Assembly: GCA_016342755.1 (NCBI GenBank)
Contig: JAEINS010000027.1
Location: 1-60,124 of the forward strand
DNA: 60,124 nucleotides
DNA from: Melioribacteraceae bacterium
Lineage (GTDB): Bacteria > Bacteroidota > Ignavibacteria > Ignavibacteriales > Melioribacteraceae
Direction: 5' to 3'
The position numbers were made by a program, and so were the translations under genes. Below the pieces are notes generated by a model. It did no database searches and was not told the DNA's origin. It was given only the letters and a program-made list of their open reading frames with translations. Positions 7,544 to 16,272 of this stretch are shown here, in pieces. Each line of letters starts with the position of its first letter. The first letter of the stretch is position 1.

Positions 7544-8304
7544 AAAAAGGACTAATTATATTAGGTTTAATTTCATTGTTTCTGCTGAATAGTGAATCAG
7601 TTTTTGCACAGCAAACTAAATCATTGCCGCTGCCAAAGATTGGTATTGATGTTGGTACATCCGATAATCCGGAAGACCTAACAGTTACACTGCAGCTTCT
7701 TTTACTAATGACAATCCTTTCGTTAGCTCCTTCAATTTTAATTATGACAACAGCTTACTTAAGAATTATTATTTCATTCCATTTTCTTAAACAGGCCTTA
7801 GGTACAATGCAGATGCCGCCAAATCAGTTATTGGCCGGTGTAGCACTGTTTATTACATTTTTTGTTATGGCGCCAACCTGGGAACAGGTAAATGAAAACG
7901 CTTTGCAGCCTTACTTAAATAAAGAGATTTCGGCAGATTCCGCTTATACAACTGGTATTAAGCCGGTTAGAGAGTTTATGTTTAAATCGGTACGCGATGA
8001 AGATTTAGCTTTATTTATTACTTTTGCAGAAATAACCCAGCCCCAAACAAGAACGGAATTACCCACGTACATTCTTATTCCGGCATACGTATTAGGCGAA
8101 CTAAGAGCTGGTTTTATAATAGGATTTTTTCTGTTTGTACCATTTCTTATGATCGATATGATTGTATCTAGTATCTTAATGTCGATGGGTATGATGATGC
8201 TTCCGCCAATGATGATATCGCTGCCGTTTAAAATACTGCTGTTTATACTTGTTGATGGATGGAATCTGATAGTTGGTTCATTAGTTAGGAGTTTTGGAGC
8301 ATGA
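7540..8304 (+). CDS. fliP: Flagellar export gate protein FliP
   Basis: FliP forms the core pore of the flagellar type III export gate in the inner membrane. The first 23 residues look like a cleavable signal peptide ending 'SESVFAQ', as is usual for FliP. Family signatures are clear: 'SLAPSILIMTTAYLRIIISF' near residue 63, 'QMPPNQLLAGVALFITFF', and near the C-terminus 'IIGFFLFVPFLMIDMIVSSI' followed by 'SMGMMMLPPMMISLPFKI'. The 254-residue length is typical. Overlaps of 4 bases with fliO and fliQ show translational coupling. Confidence 0.97.
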   Translation: MKKGLIILGLISLFLLNSESVFAQQTKSLPLPKIGIDVGTSDNPEDLTVTLQLLLLMTILSLAPSILIMTTAYLRIIISFHFLKQALGTMQMPPNQLLAGVALFITFFVMAPTWEQVNENALQPYLNKEISADSAYTTGIKPVREFMFKSVRDEDLALFITFAEITQPQTRTELPTYILIPAYVLGELRAGFIIGFFLFVPFLMIDMIVSSILMSMGMMMLPPMMISLPFKILLFILVDGWNLIVGSLVRSFGA

Positions 8305-8570
8305 ATTTAGATTTAGTTATAACTTTAATGACTGATGTATTTTACACAGTATTAATAATATTATTGCCTGTATTGGGAGTATCATTGGTATTTGGTGTTT
8401 TACTTTCAATTTTTCAGGCCGCAACTTCAATTCAGGAAATGACACTTACATTTGTACCTAAAATAATAATAACCGCAATTGCAATAATTATAATGCTGCC
8501 TTTCATGGCACAGAAGATGATCGCTTTCACGCATAAAATTTTTAATATGTTTGTGACGCTATTGCAATGA
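8301..8570 (+). CDS. fliQ: Flagellar export gate protein FliQ
   Basis: FliQ is a two-helix membrane protein that packs around the FliP/FliR helix. The two hydrophobic segments (about residues 14-38 and 52-72) flank the family motif 'SIFQAATSIQEMTLTFVPKI'. At 89 residues it has the exact family length. It overlaps both fliP and fliR by 4 bases (ATGA), the usual P-Q-R order. Confidence 0.96.
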   Translation: MNLDLVITLMTDVFYTVLIILLPVLGVSLVFGVLLSIFQAATSIQEMTLTFVPKIIITAIAIIIMLPFMAQKMIAFTHKIFNMFVTLLQ

Positions 8571-9343
8571 CCGAAATATTAATAACAGAATTTATAACAG
8601 GTATACTGATTTTTATGAGAATTGGAGCTATGGTTTTTACTGCTCCTGTTCTAAGTAACCGGGCTATCCCAACAATTCCCAAACTGGCTGTTTCTCTTTT
8701 AATAACCTATATTGTCCTGCACATGGTTGATGATTTTGCTTACAATTATGAAGACGGATTAATTCCCCTGGCAATTATTGGTTTTAAAGAAATGCTTACC
8801 GGAATTATAATGGGATTTATGTTAAACTTTTCATTTTACGCAATTTCTTACGCAGGTATGTTAATTGGTTTTGATATTGGTCTGGGTGCCGCAATGGGTT
8901 TTGATCCGGCATCAGAATCGAATACAAATATAATCGGGCAGGTTTTTTCCACAATGGCATTTCTAATTTTTTTACTGATTAACGGACATCATTACGTAAT
9001 TAGGGGATTAGGTTATTCATTTAATATTATTCCCATAGGATTTTATACTGTAAATAAGCCGGTTGTTGATCTGCTTGTTAATTATGCCGGGGGCATCTTT
9101 ATAATTGCCGTAAAAATTGCTTCCCCAATTATGGTCTCTTTCTTTTTAATGCATATAGCCGCGGGTATTATTGCAAGAGTTAGTCCGCAAATGAACGTGT
9201 TTTTTGTATTGCAGCCCTTAAAAATGGGATTAGGATTTTTTCTATTAGTAGCCGTAATTCCAATTTACGTTTATGCGTTTAAGGAAATATTAAATGGATA
9301 CGAAGAAAAATTATATCAGCTAATTAAGGCAATGAGTTTATAA
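8567..9343 (+). CDS. fliR: Flagellar export gate protein FliR
   Basis: FliR is a polytopic inner-membrane protein that completes the FliP5Q4R1 export gate. It has about five to six hydrophobic segments, an early 'FMRIGAMVFTAPVLSNRAIP', the 'KEMLTGIIMGFMLNFSFYA' region, and 'IGFDIGLGAAMGFDPASES', all typical of FliR. Its length of 258 residues is normal. flhB starts on the base after its stop. Confidence 0.96.
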   Translation: MTEILITEFITGILIFMRIGAMVFTAPVLSNRAIPTIPKLAVSLLITYIVLHMVDDFAYNYEDGLIPLAIIGFKEMLTGIIMGFMLNFSFYAISYAGMLIGFDIGLGAAMGFDPASESNTNIIGQVFSTMAFLIFLLINGHHYVIRGLGYSFNIIPIGFYTVNKPVVDLLVNYAGGIFIIAVKIASPIMVSFFLMHIAAGIIARVSPQMNVFFVLQPLKMGLGFFLLVAVIPIYVYAFKEILNGYEEKLYQLIKAMSL

Positions 9344-10429
9344 ATGGCAAAAGAGTCAGAAGGCCAGGAGAAGTCCGAACAGCCTACCGGGAAAAAGGTT
9401 AGTGATAGCCGCGAAAAAGGTCAGGTTGCAAAAAGTATGGAGATAAATTCCCTTGCCATTTTTGGGTCGGGACTTATTTTGCTTTTTATGTATAAAAATT
9501 TTATTGGCGGTAAACTTTCCGGACTTGCTGAATATATTTTTAGCTCACTCGATACTTTAGACATTACATTAAGTTTAAGTCAAATGTACATCGAAAAAGG
9601 TTTTGCGTATATTTTAGTTACACTTGCCCCGTTTTTTATTGGTCTTGTCCTGGTTGCGTTAGCAACCGGTTATGGTCAAACCGGATTTATGATTACCCCA
9701 AAGGCTTTAGCACCCAAACTAGACAGATTTAATCCAATATCGGGGATGAAAAATAAATTCTTTTCTACACAGCCTCTGGTAGAAATGATTAAATCCGTTT
9801 TTAAAGTTATAGTAATAGGTGCATTTGCGTATTGGGAACTTCAGGATGCTGTTGTTAATTCACTTGGACTTGTAAACTACACGGTTTCAGAAATAGTTTT
9901 ATTCATGATTGATACTGCTCTTAACTTTCTTTGGAAAGTAGCATTAATTTATCTTGTTTTAGCGATAGCCGATTTTATATATCAGAGGCGTAAACATACA
10001 AGTGATTTAATGATGACCAAACAAGAGGTTAAAGAAGAATCAAAACAGACCGAAGGTGATCCTCAGTTAAAAGGACATATAAAAGGTAAACAACTTGCTA
10101 TGGCGCGTAATAGAATGATGAAAGAAGTGCCTAAAGCTGATGTTGTAATTACAAACCCTACTCACTATGCGGTTGCGCTAAAATATAATGTTGGCAACAA
10201 TGGCGCACCAAAAGTTATAGCCAAAGGAGTAGATGCGGTAGCACAGAGAATTAAGAAACTTGCGGTTGAAAATAACGTTCCGCTGCACGAAGACAGACAG
10301 TTGGCTAGAGCTTTATACAAAATCTGTAATATTGGTGATGAAATACCCGAAAATCTTTATCAGGCTGTGGCACAAATTTTGGCTTATGTATTTAAACAAA
10401 AAAGAGCCAAAAAGAAAAGTATTGTTTAA
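9344..10429 (+). CDS. flhB: Flagellar export switch protein FlhB
   Basis: FlhB switches the export apparatus from rod/hook to filament substrates after autocleavage. The N-terminus is 'EKSEQPTGKKVSDSREKGQV', the classic FlhB opening. Four membrane helices follow, then the cytoplasmic domain with the autocleavage motif N271-P272-T273-H274 ('VITNPTHYAVALKY') and 'GVDAVAQRIKKLAVENNVPL'. Length is 361 residues. It is the partner of the FliK protein at the left edge; both are intact in the parts visible, so the specificity switch should work as in other bacteria. Confidence 0.97.
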   Translation: MAKESEGQEKSEQPTGKKVSDSREKGQVAKSMEINSLAIFGSGLILLFMYKNFIGGKLSGLAEYIFSSLDTLDITLSLSQMYIEKGFAYILVTLAPFFIGLVLVALATGYGQTGFMITPKALAPKLDRFNPISGMKNKFFSTQPLVEMIKSVFKVIVIGAFAYWELQDAVVNSLGLVNYTVSEIVLFMIDTALNFLWKVALIYLVLAIADFIYQRRKHTSDLMMTKQEVKEESKQTEGDPQLKGHIKGKQLAMARNRMMKEVPKADVVITNPTHYAVALKYNVGNNGAPKVIAKGVDAVAQRIKKLAVENNVPLHEDRQLARALYKICNIGDEIPENLYQAVAQILAYVFKQKRAKKKSIV

Positions 10430-10432
10430 ATA

Positions 10433-12481
10433 ATGAAAAGACTTTCACAATATTCGGATGTAATTTTTGCAATTGGAATAATCCTAATGCTGGGTTTAAT
10501 GATTATTCCGTTACCTCCATTTTTTCTTGATTTTCTATTAGCGTTAAATATTACATTTGCTGTATTAGTTTTAATAGTTTCACTTTATATAAATTCACCT
10601 CTCGATATTTCCGTATTCCCGGGTTTACTGCTTATTTTAACGTTATTCCGGTTAGCGCTTAATATCAGTTCAACCAGATTAATTCTTTTAGACGGATATG
10701 CCGGACAGGTAATAGAAACATTTGGTTCATTTGTGGTAGGCGGCAGTTTTGTAGTAGGATTCATAATTTTCTTAATTCTTGTAATAATTCAGTTTATAGT
10801 TATTGTTAAAGGTTCTGGCAGAATCTCGGAAGTAGCCGCAAGGTTTACTCTGGATGCTATGCCGGGTAAGCAGATGGCAATTGATGCTGACTTAAACAGC
10901 GGATTAATAAATGAAGATGAGGCAAGAAAACGGAGAAGTGATATTGCCCGCGAAGCTGAATTTTATGGATCGATGGATGGTGCAAGTAAGTTTGTAAAGG
11001 GAGATGCAATTGCCGGTATTTTAATAAATACTATTAATATTCTTGGCGGAATTATAATTGGTGTTGCCCAAAGAGATTTGAGTTTAGGAGACGCACTTCA
11101 GACTTATACAATTTTAACAATTGGTGACGGACTTGTTTCTCAGGTTCCCGCTCTTTTAATTGCAACTTCTGCCGGTATGGTTGTTACAAAAAGTGCTGCT
11201 GGTCTTTCGATGGATAGCCAGATGCGGTTACAGCTTTTTTCAAATCCAAGGGTTTTGGGAACTGTTGCCGGTGCGGTATTTTTAATTGCGCTTATACCCG
11301 GAATGCCTACTATTCCTTTTCTGGTTTTAGGAATTTCTTTAAGTACGGCATCTTTTTTCTTAAATAAAAAAAGGAAAGAAGATGAATTAATGGGATCAGG
11401 TTCGGGCGAAGAAGAACCTGTTTCGGAAGAAACAACCGAAGAAAAGGTTGAAGAGTATTTGCAGGTGGATCCTATTGAAGTTGAAATTGGATATGGATTA
11501 ATTTCATTGGTTGATGAAACCCAGGGCGGAAATCTGTTTCAGAAAATATCGTCTACAAGAAAATATATTGCTTTAGAATATGGTATTCTTGTTCCGCCTG
11601 TCAGGGTTAGAGATAATCTGCAATTAAATCCCAATGAATATATTATAAAGATTAAAGGAAATATTGTAGCGCATTTTGAGATTTACCCCGATAGATACTG
11701 TGCTATGAATCCCGGAGCTGTGGAAGAAGAATTAAGCGGTCTGCCTACAAAAGATCCGGCATTTAATCTTGACGCGTTCTGGATTTCTGAAAATGAAAAA
11801 GATAAAGCGGAAATGTTAGGATACACTGTTGTAGATAGTATTTCGGTTCTATCAACTCATTTACAGGAAACAATTAAGAAAAACTTTGATAAAATTATTT
11901 CAAGACAATCAGTAAAACAGCTTTTAGAAAACCTTAAAAAAGAATATCCTGCTGTAATTGAAGATATTAATCCCGATACTCTTCCTCTTGGTACAATTCA
12001 AAAAGTGCTGCAGAGTTTATTAAGAGAACAAATTCCGGTTAAAGATCTGGTTCAGATTCTTGAATCGTTAATAGATTACTCTAAAGTTACTACAAATGTG
12101 GATGTATTAAACGAATATGTAAGACATTCGTTAGCCGATACAATTTCCAATTTATTTAAAGATCATAATGGAGTTATTCACGCTGTTGCTTTGGGCGAAA
12201 GACTAGAAAACTTTATTACTGACGCGCTTTCAAAACAGAAAGAAGCAGTTCAGACTTTAGGACTTACGCCGGATATGTTAACTCATTTAAATGAAAATAT
12301 AGATTCGCAAATTGAATATTTCCGTTCATTAGGTTATCATCCTGTGTTTATAACTTCGGCCACAATAAGACCATATTTTTATAGATTGATAAATACAACG
12401 TTCCCAGATGTTTCTGTCCTTTCTTATACGGAACTTCCTGCTAGTGTAGAAATTGAATTTATTGGGAAATTAGAGGTTTAA
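10433..12481 (+). CDS. flhA: Flagellar export gate protein FlhA
   Basis: FlhA is the largest export gate component, with an N-terminal membrane part and a C-terminal cytoplasmic ring that docks export chaperones. About eight membrane segments occupy residues 10-315. The FHIPEP family signature is present as 'EVAARFTLDAMPGKQMAIDA', followed by 'INEDEARKRRSDIARE'. An acidic linker (about residues 322-345) leads to the soluble domain. The 682-residue length is standard. There is only a short gap and no good ribosome site after flhB, so it probably relies on coupling. Confidence 0.97.
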   Translation: MKRLSQYSDVIFAIGIILMLGLMIIPLPPFFLDFLLALNITFAVLVLIVSLYINSPLDISVFPGLLLILTLFRLALNISSTRLILLDGYAGQVIETFGSFVVGGSFVVGFIIFLILVIIQFIVIVKGSGRISEVAARFTLDAMPGKQMAIDADLNSGLINEDEARKRRSDIAREAEFYGSMDGASKFVKGDAIAGILINTINILGGIIIGVAQRDLSLGDALQTYTILTIGDGLVSQVPALLIATSAGMVVTKSAAGLSMDSQMRLQLFSNPRVLGTVAGAVFLIALIPGMPTIPFLVLGISLSTASFFLNKKRKEDELMGSGSGEEEPVSEETTEEKVEEYLQVDPIEVEIGYGLISLVDETQGGNLFQKISSTRKYIALEYGILVPPVRVRDNLQLNPNEYIIKIKGNIVAHFEIYPDRYCAMNPGAVEEELSGLPTKDPAFNLDAFWISENEKDKAEMLGYTVVDSISVLSTHLQETIKKNFDKIISRQSVKQLLENLKKEYPAVIEDINPDTLPLGTIQKVLQSLLREQIPVKDLVQILESLIDYSKVTTNVDVLNEYVRHSLADTISNLFKDHNGVIHAVALGERLENFITDALSKQKEAVQTLGLTPDMLTHLNENIDSQIEYFRSLGYHPVFITSATIRPYFYRLINTTFPDVSVLSYTELPASVEIEFIGKLEV

Positions 12482-12482
12482 G

Positions 12483-13598
12483 ATGCAGATTAAAAAGTAT
12501 TTAGCGCCTACTTTAAAGGAAGCTATTAGTAAGATGAAAGATCAGCTTGGTGAAGAAGCTATTGTACTTAGTACAAGGGTTCTTGAAGGTGACGCACGTC
12601 TTGGTCTGAAAAAAATGTTCGAAATTACAGCCGGTTCAGACGAAAATCTGCCGGATAATCTTTATTCAAAAAATACTGAACCAATTGTAGATGACTCAAT
12701 AAATTTTGATAACGAATTAGCAAAATTATCAGAAAGAATTTTTAAATCGAAAAGTGATACTACACCGGATATATTTAAAAAAATTGACGAAGTACGAAAA
12801 TCGAAAAATCTAAATTTAGATTTGAACGAAATTAAAGATCTGCTTATTCAAAGGGATGTTGATGAATTTAATGTTAGAAAAATATTATCGCAGCTAGAAC
12901 GTTATAAGGCGTTTCTTAATGATGAAAATATTGATAATTATGTTGTTTCTACCATTGCATCCATGATACCGACTGAAAAATTTGAGTTTAGTAAAAACAG
13001 CAGACCTCATGTAATTTCGCTTGTTGGTCCAACCGGAGTAGGAAAAACTACTTGTATTGCAAAATTAGCCGTTATTTCTAAGATTCTTCATAATCTGGAT
13101 ATCGGGCTTATTTCAATTGATACATACAGACTTGGAGCTTTAGATCAGTTGAAAATATTTTCTGAGGTTAGTGATATAGAATTTCTTGTTGCTTACGATC
13201 CGGCTGACGTAAAAAGCGGCATGGAAAAATTTAAGAAAAAAGATTTAGTGTTTATCGATACAGTTGGCAGAAGTCAGAAAAATATTACTCATTTAGAAGA
13301 AATTAAAAAGTTTACCAGTTCTGTAAAAGTAGACGAAACTTATTTAGTCTTAAATACAACCGTAACTTCAAAGACAATGATTGATGTTGCGGAAAAATTT
13401 AAAGTGTTAAATTATACAGGACTTGTGTTCTCAAAATTAGATGAAGCAGTCTCATTTGGAAATATCCTGACCGTAGCCTCAAAATTTAATACGCCAATTA
13501 AATATTTAACAAACGGACAAGTAATTCCGGATGATATAGTTTCGGCAGATCCTGAGTTTATTGCAAACTTAATTTATTCAGGTAAGGTCTCTCAATGA
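12483..13598 (+). CDS. flhF: Flagellar SRP-like GTPase FlhF
   Basis: FlhF is a GTPase of the SRP/FtsY type that sets flagellum position and number together with FlhG. The N-terminus 'MQIKKYLAPTLKEAISKMKDQLGEEAIVLSTR' (written across residues 1-32) is the FlhF-specific B domain opening. The NG domain has the P-loop 'GPTGVGKTT' at residues 182-190, the 'ISIDTYRLGALDQLK' element, 'FIDTVGRS' at G3 (Val where most have Ala) and 'FSKLDEA' at G4. At 371 residues it has a short linker. It overlaps flhG by 4 bases. Confidence 0.95.
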   Translation: MQIKKYLAPTLKEAISKMKDQLGEEAIVLSTRVLEGDARLGLKKMFEITAGSDENLPDNLYSKNTEPIVDDSINFDNELAKLSERIFKSKSDTTPDIFKKIDEVRKSKNLNLDLNEIKDLLIQRDVDEFNVRKILSQLERYKAFLNDENIDNYVVSTIASMIPTEKFEFSKNSRPHVISLVGPTGVGKTTCIAKLAVISKILHNLDIGLISIDTYRLGALDQLKIFSEVSDIEFLVAYDPADVKSGMEKFKKKDLVFIDTVGRSQKNITHLEEIKKFTSSVKVDETYLVLNTTVTSKTMIDVAEKFKVLNYTGLVFSKLDEAVSFGNILTVASKFNTPIKYLTNGQVIPDDIVSADPEFIANLIYSGKVSQ

Positions 13599-14422
13599 TA
13601 GGTCAGGCTGAAAGAGTTTATCAGCTTAACAGAGGATACGGATTAAGCATTTCCTCTTCAAAAAGCTGTCCTTATATTGCCTTTACTTCCGGCAAGGGAG
13701 GAACGGGAAAATCTTTCTGCGCCCTTAATATTGCTTATAATTTAGCGGATTTAGGGAAAAAGGTTTTGTTAATAGATCTTGATTTCAATCTTTCAAATAT
13801 TCATCTAATGATGGATGTTTTACCTAGTGCAACTCTTGCAAATGTATTGAATCAAAATAGGACAATTGAAGAAACTGTTCATCATATTGAGTCTAATTTA
13901 GATCTGATTTTTGGCGATTCTGGGAATCTGGACTTATCAATTTCTCTGGATGATATAAAATCATTTTTTAATAAACTTAACGGGATTAGCAAACAATACG
14001 ATGTTGTCTTATTTGATGCCGGTTCCGGAGCCGGAGATGAAATTTTAGAGGTTTTATCTATAATGGATGAAATTATTATAGTAACAACGCCGGAGCCAAC
14101 TTCGGTTATGGATGCTTATGTTGTTGCTAAACTGTTAAAACAAAAGAAGATAAAAATTTCGATGTCTGTAATAGTTAATAAATGTCCAAATTTAGCCGAC
14201 GGAGAAACCGCATTTCAAAATTTAAAAAACGCGGTAACTCATTTTTTGAAGGAAGAAATAGATCATCTGGGAAGCCTTCAATTTTCATCCGATGCTTTAA
14301 AATCTATAATGGATCAGCGCCCGCTTTTTTCATTTCAAAAGGACTCAGAACTAATTGATCAACTGGGTAAATTATCGGCAAAAATTGCGAAAAACAAACA
14401 AATGGTCAATAATAACCATTGA
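13595..14422 (+). CDS. flhG: Flagellar number regulator FlhG (MinD-like ATPase)
   Basis: FlhG (FleN, YlxH) is a MinD/ParA-type ATPase that works with FlhF. The deviant Walker A motif 'SGKGGTGKS' is at residues 32-40, followed by 'LLIDLDFNLSNIHLMMDV' and the switch element 'DVVLFDAGSGAG'. The N-terminal stretch 'QAERVYQLNRGYG' resembles the DQAxxLR-like motif with which FlhG stimulates FlhF GTPase activity, although it is not an exact match. Length is 275 residues. It is the last gene of the fliL unit; a sigma54-type promoter starts the next unit 69 bases downstream. Confidence 0.92.
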   Translation: MIGQAERVYQLNRGYGLSISSSKSCPYIAFTSGKGGTGKSFCALNIAYNLADLGKKVLLIDLDFNLSNIHLMMDVLPSATLANVLNQNRTIEETVHHIESNLDLIFGDSGNLDLSISLDDIKSFFNKLNGISKQYDVVLFDAGSGAGDEILEVLSIMDEIIIVTTPEPTSVMDAYVVAKLLKQKKIKISMSVIVNKCPNLADGETAFQNLKNAVTHFLKEEIDHLGSLQFSSDALKSIMDQRPLFSFQKDSELIDQLGKLSAKIAKNKQMVNNNH

Positions 14423-14490
14423 CATTTGTGCAAAAATTAGTACCTTCCTAAATAAATTCAAATTAATTAAGAATCTTCCACAATTATTTA

Positions 14491-14506
14491 TGGTATGTTC
14501 TTTGCA
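14491..14506 (+). promoter_or_regulatory. Sigma54-type promoter driving the fliA unit
   Basis: TGGTATGTTCTTTGCA matches the sigma54 consensus TGGCACG-N4-TTGCW at all but two positions. It keeps the essential GG (14492-14493) and GC (14504-14505) separated by exactly 10 bases. Transcription would start about 12 bases downstream, near 14517, just before AGGAGG (14519-14524) and the GTG at 14529. It lies in the only real gap (106 bases) between flhG and the long downstream operon. The consensus is established knowledge; its use here is inferred. Confidence 0.7.
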
Positions 14507-14528
14507 TGTAGTTGACAAAGGAGGATTT

Positions 14529-14765
14529 GTGAACAAGATTATTCTGAACTTTGGCTTATTGGTTTTCTGCATTGCCGTAATAGTTTTTGCACAGCAGGAT
14601 ATAAGTATTTTAGATATAATACTAAAATCGTTTGTTGTGTTTTTTGCAGTTACAATGATGATCGGAATTTTAGTTCTTGTATTCATAAAAACCATTAATA
14701 AAGCCGCTATTGAAAAAGGAAAAAAACTAGAAGATAATATATTGGGAAATAGTGAAAATGAGTAA
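14529..14765 (+). CDS. Small membrane protein of unknown function upstream of fliA
   Basis: I do not recognise this protein. It has 78 residues, with two hydrophobic segments (about residues 4-20 and 27-52) and a charged C-terminal tail ('KTINKAAIEKGKKLEDN'). The GTG at 14529 has an excellent AGGAGG 4 bases before it, so I prefer it over the frame's earlier ATG at 14355, which would overlap the end of flhG and place the sigma54 promoter inside the gene. It is the first gene after that promoter and overlaps fliA, so it probably belongs to flagellar regulation or assembly. It could also be simply a translated leader that couples fliA. Confidence 0.65.
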   Translation: MNKIILNFGLLVFCIAVIVFAQQDISILDIILKSFVVFFAVTMMIGILVLVFIKTINKAAIEKGKKLEDNILGNSENE

Positions 14766-15381
14766 TACTACCCTATGGGCTCAATATAAAAAGAAGCCCG
14801 ATACCAACACCAAAAAACAGATAATGGTTAATTATACCAATCTTGTTCATTATGTAATTCATCATTCAAAATTTATAAACCTTAACATAGTTGATGAAAG
14901 AGATTATTTTCAGTTCGGCGTTGAAGGTTTAAGCGAAGCTATTGACAGATTTGATCCTGATTACGGAACCAAATTTGAAACTTACGCAATTCAGAGAATT
15001 AGAGGAAAAATAATTGATGAGTTACGTAAATTACAGATTAAACCACGTTCACAAAATACCGAAGATAAGGTTAGCTTTAGAAACATATCGCTGGATTCAT
15101 CTTATGACGGTGAGGAAGGTTATTCGCTAAATGAAGTAATTCCGTCTGATGGAAAAACTCCGGATGAGCTGGTTCATAAAGACGAGCAGAAAGAAATTTT
15201 AGTAAGATGTATTAAAAATCTTCCGGAACGCGACCGCACAGTAATAGCTTTATATTATTATGAAAATTTAAATTACAATGAGATATCGGAAATATTGGAT
15301 ATTACTATTTCAAGAGTTTCACAAATTCACTCCAAAATTATTAAAGAACTAAAACAGAAAATCACTCAGACTTATGAATAA
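14758..15381 (+). CDS. fliA: Flagellar sigma factor FliA (sigma28), lacking domain 3
   Basis: FliA directs RNA polymerase to late flagellar promoters. Region 2 is clear ('DYFQFGVEGLSEAIDRFDP' and 'FETYAIQRIRGKIIDELRK'), and so is region 4 ('LPERDRTVIALYYYENLNY', 'ISRVSQIHSKIIKELK'). Between them, where E. coli FliA has about 50 residues of domain 3 after the 'PRS' motif, this protein goes from 'IKPRSQNTEDKVSF' almost directly to 'ISLDSSYDGEEGYSL'. It is therefore only 207 residues instead of about 240. Start codons are GTG 14752 or ATG 14758; I chose the ATG. It overlaps the small membrane protein before it and the HDOD gene after it. Confidence 0.9.
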   Translation: MSNTTLWAQYKKKPDTNTKKQIMVNYTNLVHYVIHHSKFINLNIVDERDYFQFGVEGLSEAIDRFDPDYGTKFETYAIQRIRGKIIDELRKLQIKPRSQNTEDKVSFRNISLDSSYDGEEGYSLNEVIPSDGKTPDELVHKDEQKEILVRCIKNLPERDRTVIALYYYENLNYNEISEILDITISRVSQIHSKIIKELKQKITQTYE

Positions 15382-16255
15382 TTTTACTTCTGAAAATAGT
15401 GTTAAGCAAAAGGAAAAGGTTGAACGTAAATTATCAAACGTTTATAATCTTCCCTCGCTTCCATTAATAATTTTAGAAGTAGGCAGATTAATTGAAGATC
15501 CTAAAACCAATGCTTCGCAGCTTGGTAAAGTTATAAGCAAAGATCAGGGATTAGTAACAAAAATTTTAACTGTTGCAAATTCGCCTTTGTACGGCATTCC
15601 AAGAAAAGTATCTACAATTGATTTTGCAATCGTAATATTGGGTTTTAGTCATATAAAAAATATTGTTGTTGCTCTTACAATGATGGATACATTAAAAACT
15701 TCTGGTACCGAAAAATTTTCGCAAAGAAAGTTTTGGCTTCATTCTTTAATGACTGCAACTGCCGCAAAAAAAATAGCGGATGATCTTGGATTTTCCGCAA
15801 CCGGTGAAATTTTTACCATGGGTCTTCTACACGATTTAGGAATACCGGTTATTTATAAATATTTTCCCAAAGAATATGCTGAAATTGTTAAAGCTGTTAA
15901 AAATGACGGCTTAACTTATGCCGAAGCAGAAAATGATGTTTTAGGTATTAACCATCAGGAAATTGGTGCTTATTTATTAGAACAATGGAACTTACCTTCC
16001 AATTTATCTAAAGTTGTTGAGATGCATCATAATCCGTCTAGCGAACAGAATTTCAGTAAATTTGTATCTTTAACACATTTAGCCGATTATATGACAAACA
16101 AACTTAAAACCGGTGAATTTGAATGGGATAAAGATTTAGCAATTGATAACAGAATTATTGATACTTTAAATATGGGTGACACAGAGTATCTTGAAAATTT
16201 TATTATGAGTTATGAACAAATTTTTAAATCGCAAATAGAATCATTAAATATATAA
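15374..16255 (+). CDS. HDOD domain signalling protein 1
   Basis: HDOD proteins are HD-fold domains, usually without phosphohydrolase activity, that occur in bacterial signalling and motility control. Diagnostic stretches are 'VYNLPSLPLIILEVGRLIED' at the start, 'VISKDQGLVTKILTVANSPL', 'VSTIDFAIVILGF' and, later, 'TMGLLHDLGIPVI'. The single HDOD domain fills nearly all 293 residues and no effector domain is attached. It overlaps fliA by 8 bases and is followed by a paralogue 17 bases later. The target is not known; the position right after fliA suggests a role in flagellar expression or assembly. Confidence 0.85.
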   Translation: MNNFTSENSVKQKEKVERKLSNVYNLPSLPLIILEVGRLIEDPKTNASQLGKVISKDQGLVTKILTVANSPLYGIPRKVSTIDFAIVILGFSHIKNIVVALTMMDTLKTSGTEKFSQRKFWLHSLMTATAAKKIADDLGFSATGEIFTMGLLHDLGIPVIYKYFPKEYAEIVKAVKNDGLTYAEAENDVLGINHQEIGAYLLEQWNLPSNLSKVVEMHHNPSSEQNFSKFVSLTHLADYMTNKLKTGEFEWDKDLAIDNRIIDTLNMGDTEYLENFIMSYEQIFKSQIESLNI

Positions 16256-16272
16256 CTAATTTAGTTGAGAAC

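Noticed and set aside
14355-14528. Longer N-terminus for the small membrane protein before fliA
   Set aside because: It overlaps flhG, would contain the sigma54 promoter, and lacks a ribosome site, while GTG 14529 has AGGAGG.
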